Of a DNA stretch of 64,000 bases, positions 30,180 to 42,057 are shown one piece after another. Each line of letters starts with the position of its first letter. Position 1 is the stretch's first letter. A program made the position numbers and the translations under genes. The notes beneath the pieces are model-generated. The model was not told where the DNA came from, did no database searches, and saw only the letters and a list, made by a program, of their open reading frames with translations. The DNA is taken from positions 520,684-584,683 of the forward strand of contig JANBVO010000024.1 of assembly GCA_030052745.1 (NCBI GenBank), in the 5' to 3' direction. The stretch comes from Pleurostoma richardsiae. Lineage: Eukaryota > Ascomycota > Sordariomycetes > Calosphaeriales > Pleurostomataceae.

Positions 30180-32593
30180 CTACAGCCCCGGTATGAAGCC
30201 TTCAACCTTCACATTCCACCCCTCAGGAAAGTGCATCCCTGGCGAGCCATCCCATCCGCCTGCCATCATGGCCATAGCCAGTAAGAACGACGCCCCGTTG
30301 GGGAAATACGGCGTCGGAACCCGGGAGCCGCCGACCGGGTATCCCGCGTCGTCGAATTGGAATATCGGATGGAGGAGGTATGCAACAGCCTGGTTGACCT
30401 CCCCAAGCCGAAGCGAGTTCATCGCGAGCAAAGAGAAGTCCCACCCGTAAGAGTCCTCCAGCGCCCACAGCTCTAGTATCTTATCAGCCGTGTTCTTGAC
30501 GACGGTCAGGTTTAGCGGCGGGCCGCTGGCGGGAGGCGGCAGCCAGCCGTAGATGCCGGCCATAGCCGGATGGTCGTACGTTGTGATGTTGTCTGTCCAC
30601 ATGTTCGGGATACCCTCGTATACGGCATAACTGTCGTCAACCACAGGCAGCGACGCCAGATTATCTCGGACCGTGGTCCACTCCTCTGGGGCTGGCCGTC
30701 CTTGTCGCTCTCTCCACTGAATAGCAACGTCAAGACCAAACCTCCAGTATGCCAATTCGAAAGTTGGGTTCATAGTCGAATTAGGATTGGTGTTCTCCGA
30801 CACTGGATATAAGGGCGGCCCCAGGTCGTAGACGTTGGTTGAGGTATTGTAGAAAGCGTAGGACGCCATGAAGTCCGCTGTCGCACTCAAGATTTCGTCC
30901 CACTTCGTTAAGGTAGCCTTGTTTGGGAATGACCGATACTCGATCTCGGCGAAGTACATGGGGTGCGGCTGCTGCCAAATCAAGAGAGAGTTAATCTCTC
31001 CAGGCGCACTGCGGCCAGTTGGATCTGTCATCTTACCCCACTAGACACAGCATATAGAGTTAGCAACTGCTTGTCATGGGTGATCGATGCCATTAGCCAC
31101 CGGAGGGATGTCTGGTTAGTAACACAAGCGAGATCACCTCGTTCTTGATATAAGAAACTACCAAGTCAAGCCTAGGAAGATGTTGCTTACTCGAGCTCCT
31201 CTATAACCCTGCAGCCTGGCTCGTTCGTACGACGACTGGAGAAAGTTCCTATAGGTCTTTGGCAAACTGCGCCAGAGGAGGTCGAAATGGTTCCACCTGG
31301 CCCAGTGCATAGAATGCCAAAAGTACATCTCCAGCTGTGGCAGCTCAACAATAGGCCTTGACTCACAACGATAGAGGCCAGACTTACATGAAACTTCCCA
31401 TACCAGCCATTATTCACTAGCCCAGACTCTAGCAGACAGTTAGAGATGCCTACACTCCGATTGCTCTCCTTTAACTTCGCTTACCTTGTGGGGGTAGGGA
31501 TGAGGCGGAGTTCACCGCCATCAAGTACTGAGACTGTACTATTCGCCTCTGAAGCTCGAGTGCATCAGAAGAGTCGACAGAGGCCAAGTCAATGAAGGCA
31601 CCCGACTTCCAGTACTTCCGCCACCAAGTCTTACTCCCTCGTACCAGGGCGTCGTAGCTAGGAGCTTCGCCGTCATATGGTGAGAATGATGCCACCAATT
31701 TCAGCTCCCTGGAGCCCAGAGTCGTCAATATATAACGGTGACTGCCACTTGCAGCGTCAGACATAGATGCATTGCCTTCCCAGTGGACCGTGAGCCAGTA
31801 ATTGGTCTGGCCAAGAGAATGCGCAATAGTCGCCCGTTTATTGGTCGTCTTCAGTCCCGTAGAATGCTCTGTGGTTGCGTTCCAGACGCCGACAAAGGGG
31901 GCATCAAACTTATTCACGTCCGAATAAGGGAAATCAAAAAATACCCCCAAGTCTCTGCTTGATAGGAGGTCTGAGCGGATGCTGATACCCACGGAATCCG
32001 AGTCTGGTGCAGCCCAGGTCTCCACGGTGACGCAGCTGCCTTTGTAGACGAAGTTAGATGTAATATTCCCCGACCACATGTCGAGAACCTGATCCTTCTC
32101 GTCAAGTTGGGTTTCATCCACTGCCGCTTCACCAAAGGAGAAGCCGACGTTACCGAGATTCAGACGTTGTGGGTTTTGGATAAGCCAGTTGGAGATATCT
32201 GGCTCGGCAGGATTCGGCTGGTCATAGTTGACGAGCCTGTCGTGAGTCCACCAATCTAGGCCTGTGAAGTCTTTAATCCTCCATAAGTTTAGTGAGACCG
32301 GTCAGAGCACGGGGCGGAAAACACCTACCGTCCACCGAAGTCTCACCTGGGGTTGTCGGTAGGCTGAAGTTATGCCAACCCCATGTTGAGAGCGTCCCAA
32401 AGGGTTTGAATGTCTGCAACCCTGTCACGTCGACGCCAAAGGCAAAGTTCCCATTCCCAACTTGCAATGGCGTTGAATTGGAGCTGGCATTGCGGCGAGG
32501 ATTGAAGGCCTGCACCACATTTTTCCGATTTATGCAGGAATTTCCTTCACCCAAGAGGGTAAAGATGAACAGTAGACTGGTAAGACGCAGCAT
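30180..32593 (-). CDS. secreted six-hairpin glycosidase-like protein
   Basis: Five exons: 32329-32593, 31485-32270, 31388-31428 (41 nt), 31191-31334 and 30180-31040, with introns of 56-150 bp, 698 aa. A signal peptide covers about residues 1-19. The mature part opens with INRKNVVQAFNPRRNASSNS and VGNGNFAFGVDVTGLQTF, typical of the fungal (alpha/alpha)6-barrel six-hairpin glycosidases. Later landmarks are GLVNNGWYGKFH joined to LEMYFWHSMHWARWNHFDLL, WGKMTDPTGRSAPGEINSLL, WQQPHPMYFAEIEYR, and NSLRLGEVNQAVAYLLHP. Junctions restore conserved motifs, for example YRGAR joined to WGKMTD. The CAZy family and substrate cannot be settled by eye. Several N-glycosylation sequons fit extracellular location. 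Confidence 0.87.
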
Positions 32594-33777
32594 CTTACTG
32601 GCGTCTCGAGCATCGCTTGAATTTCAGGGCGGAACACGAAGTCATATACACACCCGAGACGGCAGGCAACGCTCTTTCTCGTCTGGTCTGCAGAACGCTC
32701 GCTCATAAGACATCTCCAAGTTTCCGGGATGGGGTCTTCCACTTAAGCATCAATGGACGCTTGTCCGCAGGTGCCATCAGAACTTAAAGGGGACGGACAA
32801 ATTGCAGGAACGGCTCCTGTACCCCTTGCCATCATATGCGGGGGTTCTTGAGCCTTCTGCGAGTCGTTCGGTGCGCGTTGACCCGATGACATCCATCGAT
32901 TTTAATACTTGACCAGGGTGGTCTATTCCAAGTACGGGGAAGTTTGGGGTTGAAGCCAATCGAGACTCTTCTCCACGGCGATCAATTGAGGCTATTCAAG
33001 AATAGCCGGGAGCATGCAGGCACCTTGTCATTCCCTTTCAAGCTGTGGAAAGAATCTAAGCCCACCTACAGCAAATGGTACTTATATACTAACCAGATAA
33101 CTAGGATTTATCCCAAGTATATATTAGTACCAAGATATTAAAGTTCGGAGGGTGGGCTTAGATTCATTCCACAGCTTGCCTTCCAACTAGAGCTTCTCGC
33201 CTTCACGAACACTTGAAGGAGCCGTTGTCATGACCGGGATCAAAGCCCTTCAAGGGGAGACGAACTTCTGTGGTGTATCGTAAAGATGGAGGTTCGTTAA
33301 AGGACCTGATAGAGCTGGTTTCAGTCTCATATGAGCTGAGAATAATATACTCCGTGCGGATTTGGCAATTCGTTCCCTGGCGTGTACAAAGGAGCAAAGC
33401 CACTAGTTAGGTATTTCAGCCACAAAACCCCTCTACTTAGGACGCCACAGCCTATCTGCACCCGCCTGACACCTGGCGGGGTGCCGGAAACACTTTGTTT
33501 TGTTGACGTCCCATTCCTATCAGTGACCACGGAGACGGCGCATGTGCTTTGTACCTGCGTCGACCGGCATCACGAATCTTCACCCACTTCACCAGTGCAA
33601 TCCCGTCGGCCGCCTAATCTCCAGGTGATCTCTGTGGCATTCTACTACCAGGAAAAACAGACAGGTATGACCTTTCCCGGGCAAGGGCCGCTTCTGTCGT
33701 TCGGTTGCTAATGTTTATTTACCTATGCAGACTGCCCAGCGTGCAGAGGGCCGGGAAACACCAGCCCAGCTTCTACG
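32594..33777. other. intergenic, 1.2 kb, with MITE-like hairpin
   Basis: Divergent promoters of the glycosidase and MOB1. The only structured element is the inverted-repeat element at 33040-33177. Confidence 0.55.
33040..33177. mobile_element. 138-bp inverted-repeat element, MITE-like
   Basis: The left arm 33040-33066 (starts AAGCTGTGGAAAGAATCTAA) and the right arm 33151-33177 are inverted copies of 27 bp with a single mismatch. Complementarity continues imperfectly inward: TGGTACTTATATACT at about 33076-33090 pairs with the region at about 33118-33133, so the whole element can fold into one long hairpin. It is AT-rich relative to the flanks and lies between two genes. It has no coding capacity. 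The size, arms and hairpin fit a non-autonomous DNA transposon. I could not identify a clear target-site duplication. Confidence 0.6.
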
Positions 33778-34850
33778 ATGAGCTCTTTCATCACCACTGT
33801 GTGAGTGCACCGAAAGCCTCTTCCTTTTTTCTTCGGCCAAACACCACCAAAATGGCGACCGGGTCGAACCTCGAGCCTCCAGTCAAACCGGAGGGAGGAA
33901 GCTCCTCCATCGAGGCAACCTTCTTCCTCGATAGACTCCCTACGATCATCAGGTCGATTCGACCCAGAAAGGCTGCCGTTCATATGTGCGAGCATCGCTG
34001 ATCCGTCATTTAAATATAGAAACCAGCGTACACGCAACCAGTTCCGGCCTCGTGCAGGTGGCAAGGGAGGCGCAACAAGCTATCAGCTGCGACAGTATGC
34101 CGAGGCGACTTTGGGAGGCGGAAGCTTACGCAAGATTGTGAAACTGCCAGAGGGAGAGGATGAGAACGAATGGCTGGCTGTCAACCGTGAGGTCAACGCG
34201 AGATGCATAAACGCCGAACATGCAAGACTAACAAGGGGTTTCCAGTGGTTGATTTCTACAACCAGATCAACCTCCTCTATGGCGCAATCACCGAGTTCTG
34301 CTCTCCTCAATCGTGCCCCGAGATGAAGGCGACCGACGAGTAAGTCCTGCTCTATCCGCCACGAATGCTCCGGCACGCCAGCATAGTGATGATTGCTGAC
34401 TGAGATAGGTTCGAGTACCTCTGGCAGGACAACGAGAACTTCAAGCGGCCCACCAAGATGCCCGCCCCGGCATATATTGAGCAGCTCATGAGCTGGGTTC
34501 AGGGTAATATCGACAATGAGTCTGTGCTTCCCAGCCGAATCGGTCAGTACTCCACTCAGACACCTTCAGGCTCCCTGCTAGCGACTGAGCGACTGACACA
34601 TGCCACAGGCGTACCCTTCCCCAAGACGTTCCCCGCGCTGGTCCGGCAGATTTTCAAGCGCATGTATCGTGTCTACGCTCACATCTACTGCCATCACTAT
34701 CCCGTCATCCGCGAGCTCGGCCTGGAGCCCCATCTCAACACGAGCTTCAAGCAGTACGTGCTCTTCATTGACGAGCACAACCTCGCCAGCGGAAAGGACT
34801 TCTGGGGTCCCCTGGGAGACCTCGTGGATAGCATGCTGAAGAGCGACTAA
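33778..34850 (+). CDS. MOB1: Mob1, NDR-kinase activator (SIN/mitotic exit)
   Basis: Five exons: 33778-33800 (23 nt), 34020-34186, 34246-34339, 34409-34542 and 34609-34850, 219 aa, the normal length. The tiny first exon encodes MSSFITTV, and the second opens [14 protein letters not shown], the family start. Key blocks: [40 protein letters not shown], the zinc-ligand segment [10 protein letters not shown] (Cys-x4-Cys), and [10 protein letters not shown] carrying the zinc His residues. The end is [20 protein letters not shown]. By family knowledge Mob1 binds and activates Dbf2/Sid2-type kinases for septation and mitotic exit. The 219-bp first intron (33801-34019) is long for this window and carries no separate gene. 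Confidence 0.97.
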
Positions 34851-35401
34851 ACTAACGCACGACTTACGCGACGAGGGTTCTTGTGTTTCTCTGGCTGGCG
34901 TGTTGGCGTTCAGGATGGTTGGCCTGTATGGGTAGCGTGGGATGACACGACTGGAATAATGATCGATCAAGTTGGCTAGTGAGCATCACGGAATATGCTC
35001 TTGATACTAGCCATAGAATCGGGAGGACAGTCACTGGGATGGTTGCACAGCTTGAGGCCAAGCTGCGAGGGCCAAGTCGCTCTGAACACAAGGATTCTTC
35101 AAGTCTACGGAGGCAATAATAAGACGTCTCCGTTACTGCATAAGAGCTGTCAAGCTCAGGAATCGGTGTTATGTCCGTCACTGTTCAATTGACTTAGTTA
35201 TTCATTTGCATAAAATGCCTCCACCCATAGTTAGAGTTGTGCTGGGCACAGTCTGCGTTCCGATACTTTTTCGGCCTCAGGCAGCCACTGGCCCATTTGC
35301 CGAATTCTACCCATTCGGCCCTGCAACACCAAGCTTGCTCGCAATTGACGAAATCCACGACGACCCATCTTCCTCCCCTCCGAATAACCAGACCAGCCAC
35401 C
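34851..35401. other. intergenic, MOB1 3' side and ATP5 promoter
   Basis: 551 bp; no ORF or repeat worth calling. Overlapping frames near 35200-35400 extend into ATP5 and are shadows. Confidence 0.5.
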
Positions 35402-36360
35402 ATGTTGTCGAGACAGGTCCTCCGCTCTGCCCGTGCCGCGGCTCCCACGCGGGTGCTCGCCTCGCAGGCCCGATTCTTCGCATCTCCCGCGGCCTCGACC
35501 GAGACCGTCAAGCCTCCGGTCGCCCTGTTCGGCCTCGACGGCACCTATGCCACCGCCCTGGTACGTCGGAACCCGGTGGCTCTGGTCACTTTTCGTGCTG
35601 TCTTCCCCTGCAGGACAGCTTGGAGGCCGCAATTGGGACATTTTCGTTGTGCCAGCTACCTCTCGCTCCTCCCGAGCGGACCCGAAAAGACCCATCGAGA
35701 GATTGAGCCGCTATGCTAACACTGCGTGAAATAACCACAGTACACCGCGGCCGTCAAGACCTCCTCCCTCGAGCCCACCGCCAAGGCCCTCAACTCGCTG
35801 GGCGGCCTACTGGACAAGGACACCAAGCTGGCGACCATCCTGTCCGCGCCGACGCTGTCCGCCGCCGACAAGAGCGCCATCGTCGCCGAGCTCGAGAAGG
35901 CCACCGGCGCCCAGGGCGAGACCGTCAAGAACTTCCTCGCCACCCTCGCCGAGAACAACCGCCTCGGCCTGCTCCCTGGCGTCTGCGACAAGTTCGGCGA
36001 GCTGATGAGCGCCGCCCACGGCGAGGTCGAGATGACCGTCACCAGCGCCACCCCCCTGGACCCCAAGACGCTGGGCCGCCTCGAGACCGCCGTTGCCAAG
36101 TCGCACTACGTCGGCCAGGGCAAGAAGCTGAAGGTCACCAACGAGGTATGTAGAAGCGGGACAGACGAAGGGGCGCTGTCATGCAGATGGGACTCCGTCG
36201 CTGCTGTTTCGGGATCGTTTTCCAGGGCTAACCGGCTTTTATATAGGTCAAACCCGAGATCATCGGTGGACTCGTCGTTGAGATCGGTGACCGGACCATC
36301 GACCTCAGCGTCTCCGCCAAGATCGCCAAGATGAACAAGCTCCTCACCGACTCCTTGTAA
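35402..36360 (+). CDS. ATP5: ATP synthase subunit 5 (OSCP), mitochondrial
   Basis: Three exons: 35402-35560, 35741-36145 and 36247-36360, introns 180 and 101 bp, 225 aa. The N-terminus (MLSRQVLRSARAAAPTRVLA) is a basic, Ser/Ala-rich mitochondrial presequence. PPVALFGLDGTYATALYTAA starts the OSCP six-helix domain. The C-terminal block is VEMTVTSATPLDPKTLGRLE, KLKVTNEVKPEIIGGLVVEI, and GDRTIDLSVSAKIAKMNKLL. OSCP joins the peripheral stalk to the F1 head of ATP synthase. Both introns are phase 0 and both junctions reconstruct conserved segments (ATALYTAAVK, TNEVKPEI). Confidence 0.97.
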
Positions 36361-36959
36361 ATATAGTTTCCCCTTTGTTGGCTGGTTTGATGTCGAGAGG
36401 GAGGGCAAAACGGATCAGTTGAAGTCGATAGCTCAGGAATGAGAAGGATGAGCTGCCTTGTGTGTGTATATGGAGACAAAATAGAAGTCATCAGCCCCCA
36501 AGTGTTCCAAACCTGCACATAGTCATGCTGCAAGTCTGTGATTGTCTCGATAATGCCTTCGTCAAGAGGCCTTTTCAGCCAACGTCTTATTCTCGTCATC
36601 AGTTAAGAGGGGTTGACATAAAGGTAAGTCGCATTACTTTTTGGAATACTTTATAACTGTTGCACGGTAATGATGCAACAGTAATGAATAGATGACCAAA
36701 TACGATCGTACAAAAGTGTATCACAATCGTCTGCGTTGTCGAGGGAGAGGCATAGCACCGAGACGTAAGGCATCGGCGCACTACTCTTCGGATGGATGAT
36801 CATTCTATTTGTATGCTGCTCTAGGTATGTTCTCTCAGGTCTGCCTATCCCATGTTCCGGCTTTTTGCCCCCTCCTCTATTAAACACTTTCCATGGTCCG
36901 ATGTCTATGGCCGTGTCACTCTCTAGGTCTTCCCTCGTCATTCCTGCTGGTTGTTGTCA
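36361..36959. other. convergent 3' intergenic region
   Basis: 599 bp between the stop codons of ATP5 and the GH63-like gene; AT-richer than the genes, no ORF supported. Confidence 0.5.
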
Positions 36960-39900
36960 TTACCCCTGAGCCTCGAATTCGTCACCGTGCTCATAAGCGT
37001 CGATGACTTGATCCTTCTTGACCCGTTCAAGCTGCTCTGATATGTAGTTGTGGATGTGACTGTCCGCCTCGGCCTTTTGACGCTCGGTCTCCGGGTCATC
37101 ACTAAGGACGACACTACCGCCTAGGGATTGGCCGTCGTCATCATGTCCGTTGGTCTCCGTCTCCCAGTCGCTACGATGTCCCATGGAGCGAGCCGTAGAC
37201 GAGCGGCGGATGCGCGGCATAGATGGAGATCGCGGCGTCAGCTGGCGATTGAAGATCTCGTCAAAGTAGTGTGCCATGCCCACTGAAGGTGTGCGAGGGG
37301 TCTGCGGCAGGCGGCAAGTCATTCTGCGAAAGCAAATCAGTTATGGGTTTCCCTGAGGCAGGGTAACTTACCCTGTGTCGTGGATTAGGCGAGCGATCAA
37401 GCCGGTCCAGCCACACTGGTGAGTGGCTCCGAGACCACGGCCAGTGTCGCCGTCGAAGAACTCGTGAAACCACATATAGTCTTTCCAGTGTGGGTCATAG
37501 TCAAGCATATCATTGCCGGCATTGATGCTCCGGCGGCCGTCCTCGCCACGCGCGAAGAGATGCTGGAGCCTGTGCTGCAGTTCCTCGGCTACATGGCCGA
37601 GGTGCATATAATCTCCGGATCCAGTAGGGCATTCAACCTGGAACTCCTCACCAAAGAAGAGATAAAAGCGTTGAAGAGACTCGATCAGGAGGAAATTTAC
37701 AGCCAGCCAGATGGGTCCACGCCAATTGCTGTTGCCTCCGAAGAGGCCGCTGTCCGAGTCTCCAGGGACATAGCCAACAGTGAATTTTTGGCCATGAACC
37801 TCCATCGAGAACGGGTGGGCCTTGTGGTACTTAGACAAAGACCGAATGCCGTGGTCGCTGAAAAACTCATCTTCGTCGAGCATGCGGTTCAGGATCTTAG
37901 CCAACCGATCCTTGTTGACGATGGACAAGAGGATACGGTCGCCTTTTCCTCGTCTTTGAATGCTTGCCATGTTGCGCTCCGCAACGTCACACCGATTTTT
38001 CATGAACCAGTCGACACGCTTCTTGAATGATGGAAGCTTGTTGAGGATCTGAGGCTCCAATGTCAAGGTAGCGAAGAGCGGAATTAGACCGACCAGAGAC
38101 CGAACAGGTAGCTGCTGGATCCAGGGGCCTCCCCAAGAAATGGCATCGTAGTAGAAGCCGTCGTCGTCATTCCACAAGGACTTCTCATCTTTCTGACCAG
38201 TCCTGAATGTCATGGCGTCACTGATGAGGATGAAGTGCTCGAAAAATTTCGATGCGATATCCTCATACGTGCGGCGGAATTTGGCCAATTCCAGGCTGAT
38301 GTTGAGCATGCAGAGACAGTAGAAGGCCATCCAGCCGGTGCTGTCCGCCTGCTCAAGAGAACCGCCGGTGGGAAGAGGCTCGGATCGGTTGAAGAGACCG
38401 ATGTTGTCCAAGCCTAGGAAGCCTCCTTCAAAGACATTCTTGCCCTCGACGTCCTTTCGGTTCACCCACCAGGTGAAGTTGAGGAGGAGCTTTTGGAAAA
38501 CGCGCTCCAAGAAGTCCAGGTCTTGTCTGCCGTACATCTTGCGCTCAATCTTGAAAACCCTGAAGGTCGCCCAGGCGTGTACAGGCGGATTGACGTCGCC
38601 AAAGTTCCACTCGTAACTGAGACACACGCTCAGTATCAACTGCAGGAATGGAAGCGATCAAAGTAGGAGCACTTACGCTGGAAGCTGTCCATTTGGGTGA
38701 CAGTACCACTCGCGGGTGAATAAGTCGAGTTGCTTCTTAGCGAAGTCTGGGTCAATCATGGCCAGGGTGATGCAATGGAAGCTTGTATCCCAGGCGGCAA
38801 AAAAAGGATACTCCCAGGAGTCGGGCATGGACAGAATATCATCGCAGTGTAGGTGTTTCCATTGGGAATTTCTGATGGCTCTTCTCGATGGAGGCGGCGG
38901 CGGTTGGGTCGGGTCGCCGTTAGCCCACTGATCCCAAATGAAGAGATAATGTTGCTTGCACCACATCATCCCCGAAAAAGCCTGTCGCTGGATGTTGCGC
39001 AGATCATCTGACATAGGCAGAGGGCTGATTCTGTAGTAGAAGTCGTCGGCTTCCTCTTTTCTCTTCTCCATGATCTCATCGAATTCCTCTTCATCGAGGA
39101 ACGTGTCGCTCCTCTTGGTAAAACGAAACCGGACAACTAATCACATCAGCCGCTGGCTGGGTTTGTTCGAGGAGAGAAGCACGTACCTGCACATTCCCCA
39201 GGATTCACGCCTCCGGCTTCAGTGAACTGGAACCATGCAGCACATTTCGTCCCAATCTCACGAGGATTAATAGCAGACTTCTCACCATCTACGATATACC
39301 TGTGGAAGGCATCCTTCACGTAAGGTTGCGGATTCTCGCCGTCGTAGAGGTATTCAAAGTTGGTATCGTTCTCGGTGTACATTAGCTCAGGCATAACGTC
39401 CTCTCCGCTAGGGCCAACACCAGGCGATGGAGAGAGAAGAAAGTAGCGTTCTCCGAGCACATGGTGATTGGACCGGGCCATATTTTCAGCATACGATCGA
39501 ACGTAGGGCTTATGCTCTGGCGGTTCCCGTCCCCAAGCCCAGGTGTTCCGGAACCACACATGAGGAATGATGTGCAGAGGCGCGGGCTCAGGGCCACGAT
39601 TCCAGGCCGTAATTCGGAAAAGGAGCTCGTCGGGGTTATCATCCTCTTTAGCCGTTTCAATGAAGATGTCCCAGTACCGATCCTCGTCGAACGCGTTGGT
39701 ATCAGTAATCTGGTATTCGTTGTCCTTCTTCCCTCTCCGGGCGTTCTCTTTCAGGAGGTCGTCGTATGGAAAGGCGCGCTGTGGGTACTTGTACAAGTAC
39801 TTCATATACGAGTGCTTGATAAGGTGAGCATCTAGCGTGTCCAGCAAGCAACATCATACAAAACTTACAGTCTGGAATCAGGTCAGTACTGTTTCGAGGA

Positions 39901-40514
39901 CTTCGGGCGGAGATAGACTTACAGGGGTGTTGTCGACGTGGAAGTGGGCTTCCTTGATGCTTTCGCCATGGTTGCCCTGGGGGTTAGAGAGACCAAAGAG
40001 TCTTTCTTTCAAGAAAGGGCTAGATCGGTCAGGGTCAGTGATCCGTTTAGCGAAAACGGACGGGGCCAGCTGCAGAGGCTGGGGACGTACTCCTTCCCAT
40101 TCCAAAAGGCAAAGGCGATATTTTCGTAACCATGAGTATCGCAGACGCCGGCAATGCCATCCTCGCCCCATCGGTAAGCGCGGGAGCGTGCATGGTCGTG
40201 CGGAAAGTCTGGCAGAGGCTGGTCTCAGTATGGTCTCGGGAGGACACGCATAGTGGGCGTAGGATGAGAAAACTCACGGCTCCAGGCGTCGCCGTCCGGA
40301 CTATAGTCTTCTCTGACTGCATCACGAAGTCAGTACTCGTACGCGAGGAGAATGGGCACTCTGGGTGGGTGTCTGAGGGGAGAGACATGCCTGTAGCCCA
40401 TTGTCTCTCGGATAGGTAAGAACCCCACTTCTTCCAATACTTCTCGCGATGGCGGTCCTCTTGAAGCCGCTTCTCCTCCGCGGAGAGGTACTCATGGCCG
40501 TCCAAGATGACCAT
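36960..40514 (-). CDS. YMR196W-type GH63-like glucosidase, nine exons
   Basis: Exons: 40391-40514, 40278-40316, 40091-40208, 39923-40019, 39869-39871 (3 nt), 39187-39814, 38677-39136, 37372-38616 and 36960-37323; 1025 aa. The family is recognised from [114 protein letters not shown] and [15 protein letters not shown]. These define the large fungal/bacterial mannosyl-oligosaccharide-glucosidase-like (GH63-related) cytosolic proteins such as yeast Ymr196w; the substrate is not known to me. The last exon adds a Ser/Arg-rich fungal tail. Intron 40317-40390 needs a GC donor (CAG/GCATGT), and the codon for the Thr between NTP and HSYMK is supplied by a 3-nt exon. Confidence 0.93.
39869..39871 (-). 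other. 3-nt microexon (one Thr codon)
   Basis: On the minus strand the triplet ACT sits between a good acceptor (TTCCAG) and a consensus donor (GTAAGT). It supplies the Thr that orthologues carry between DNTP and HSYMK, as I recall them. The preceding exon ends at its own GTAAGT (39917-39922) and the next exon starts after TCAAG (39815-39817). Phase is 0 throughout, so skipping it would delete one residue without shifting frame. Confidence 0.55.
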
Positions 40515-42057
40515 GTTGTCTCGAGTTTAGTGAAGCCGGTACCAGTTGGACGCAGTGTACAGGAAGTCGAGGATCAGGCGGGTCTGGCTGACACAGGAGA
40601 TACGATCCCCGCAGCACGTGAATAAGACGGGATCTAAGACAACAGCGAGAGCTAGAGCCGAAGAGCTTAAATAAAGAAAGGTAAGGAATACTGTTGTAGG
40701 CGAAGCGCGGGAGAAAAGGTGTCGGATCGAAAAGGGATATTGTTGAGCTTCGTCTAGACTTGTCTGCGTCAAGAGATTCCGAGCTTGGGCGTCCTGGAGC
40801 AGCACGATTCAGCAGCTGGATCCTGCCTTCGGCGCAAAGAGACACGGCAGGAAGGCGCAACACGAAGGTGGACGTTGATCCCGGCCGTTATTCTGTTTGT
40901 CGCGAGAGACGAGTCGGCAGAGTTTGAACGCGGGAGGCCACTGACGTCGTGCCTGTGCCTGGAGCTAGTGCCAGCAGCAGCTCGGGCGGCAATTGAGTGA
41001 GTGCTTCAACGCCCAGCCAGCCCCTGACGCATCTTCGTGCAGCAGCGAGGGGCCGGACCTTTCGTCAATGATGGTTTCCATTGGTTTGGCGGGGCAGCTC
41101 GGGGCAATTGACGGGCAATTGGATGATGGCGGGGGAGCTCTAGCGGCCCGGGGGCGACAACATTTTGAGAGCTAGGCTGGACTGAGCTACCTTCCTATAC
41201 CTCTGCCACGCCTTTTCTCGTAGTGATGGACACCAACGGCTTAGATCGGAGAGGTATGCTCAAGTACCTTAGCCCCGATCCTTAGAGTAGGATAAGGGCG
41301 AGACTGTTGAGAAAAGCGGTAAGGGCTCCCAGCAGCGCACGTACATACATACAGGACTGGGTAGCTGAGTGACGTCATGGCTGCGACGGTGTTCGCTTAC
41401 CCTGCCTAGATGTTGTTTTCTCGGCTTCAGACGTCAAAGTTGCGCTTTCTTTACGGCGTAACGGTTACCCGAGGTAGTCGCCAAGCGTGAGCCGGACTGG
41501 TGTGTCGACCCGGCCGAAGCTTGTGCTGTGAGGTGAATCGAAGACTGGGATCTGCAGAGATGAAGATAGGAGTAGTGCATGTATGGCTGATCCAAGTCGA
41601 AGTTGAACGTTCCTGAACCAAGACACCGGCTCCTAATGGACTGATGAAGCCGTGAAGCGACTAAACCAAGGGATCCAGATAGTTCATGTTGATACAGGTG
41701 AGAACAGCCAATATACAGGGACTTTTCCTTGCTGCCTCCAGCAGCGGGTATCAAATCCTATTTGTGGACAGCACCAGAGGGCGTCTTCGACGCTATGCGT
41801 ATTCGTCTCAGTCCTGCATATCCTCATGCTGTATCCTCCGCGCCGGACAGGCCTGAGCCAGGTTTCCCAGGCTACGAACGAGCCCTTCATCAGCTGTGCT
41901 GCAATCGCGGTACCTTAAGTCGCCATTAACCAGCACGGACGACACACAGCCCACGGTGGCAGAGACGTTCTATTGCCCTCTCATATTTTCACAGCTGGCC
42001 TTCAAGGGAGCGAGCTGTGGTGAAGATCCCTTTCAACAGGCGGAAAGGAAACAGTCC
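40515..42057. other. intergenic, 1.5 kb
   Basis: Promoter side of the GH63-like gene and 3' side of the Pex39-like gene. Short ORFs here have no recognisable content. Runs such as CAATTGACGGGCAATTGG near 41104-41121 form small repeats only. Confidence 0.5.

Noticed and set aside
31041-31190. Extra exon inside the 150-bp intron of the six-hairpin glycosidase
   Set aside because: Direct joining of YRGAR to WGKMTD restores the family sequence in phase 0, leaving no room for another exon.
35206-35706. Long overlapping ORFs across the ATP5 first exon and intron
   Set aside because: They read through the ATP5 start and first intron in wrong frames; OSCP exons explain the region.
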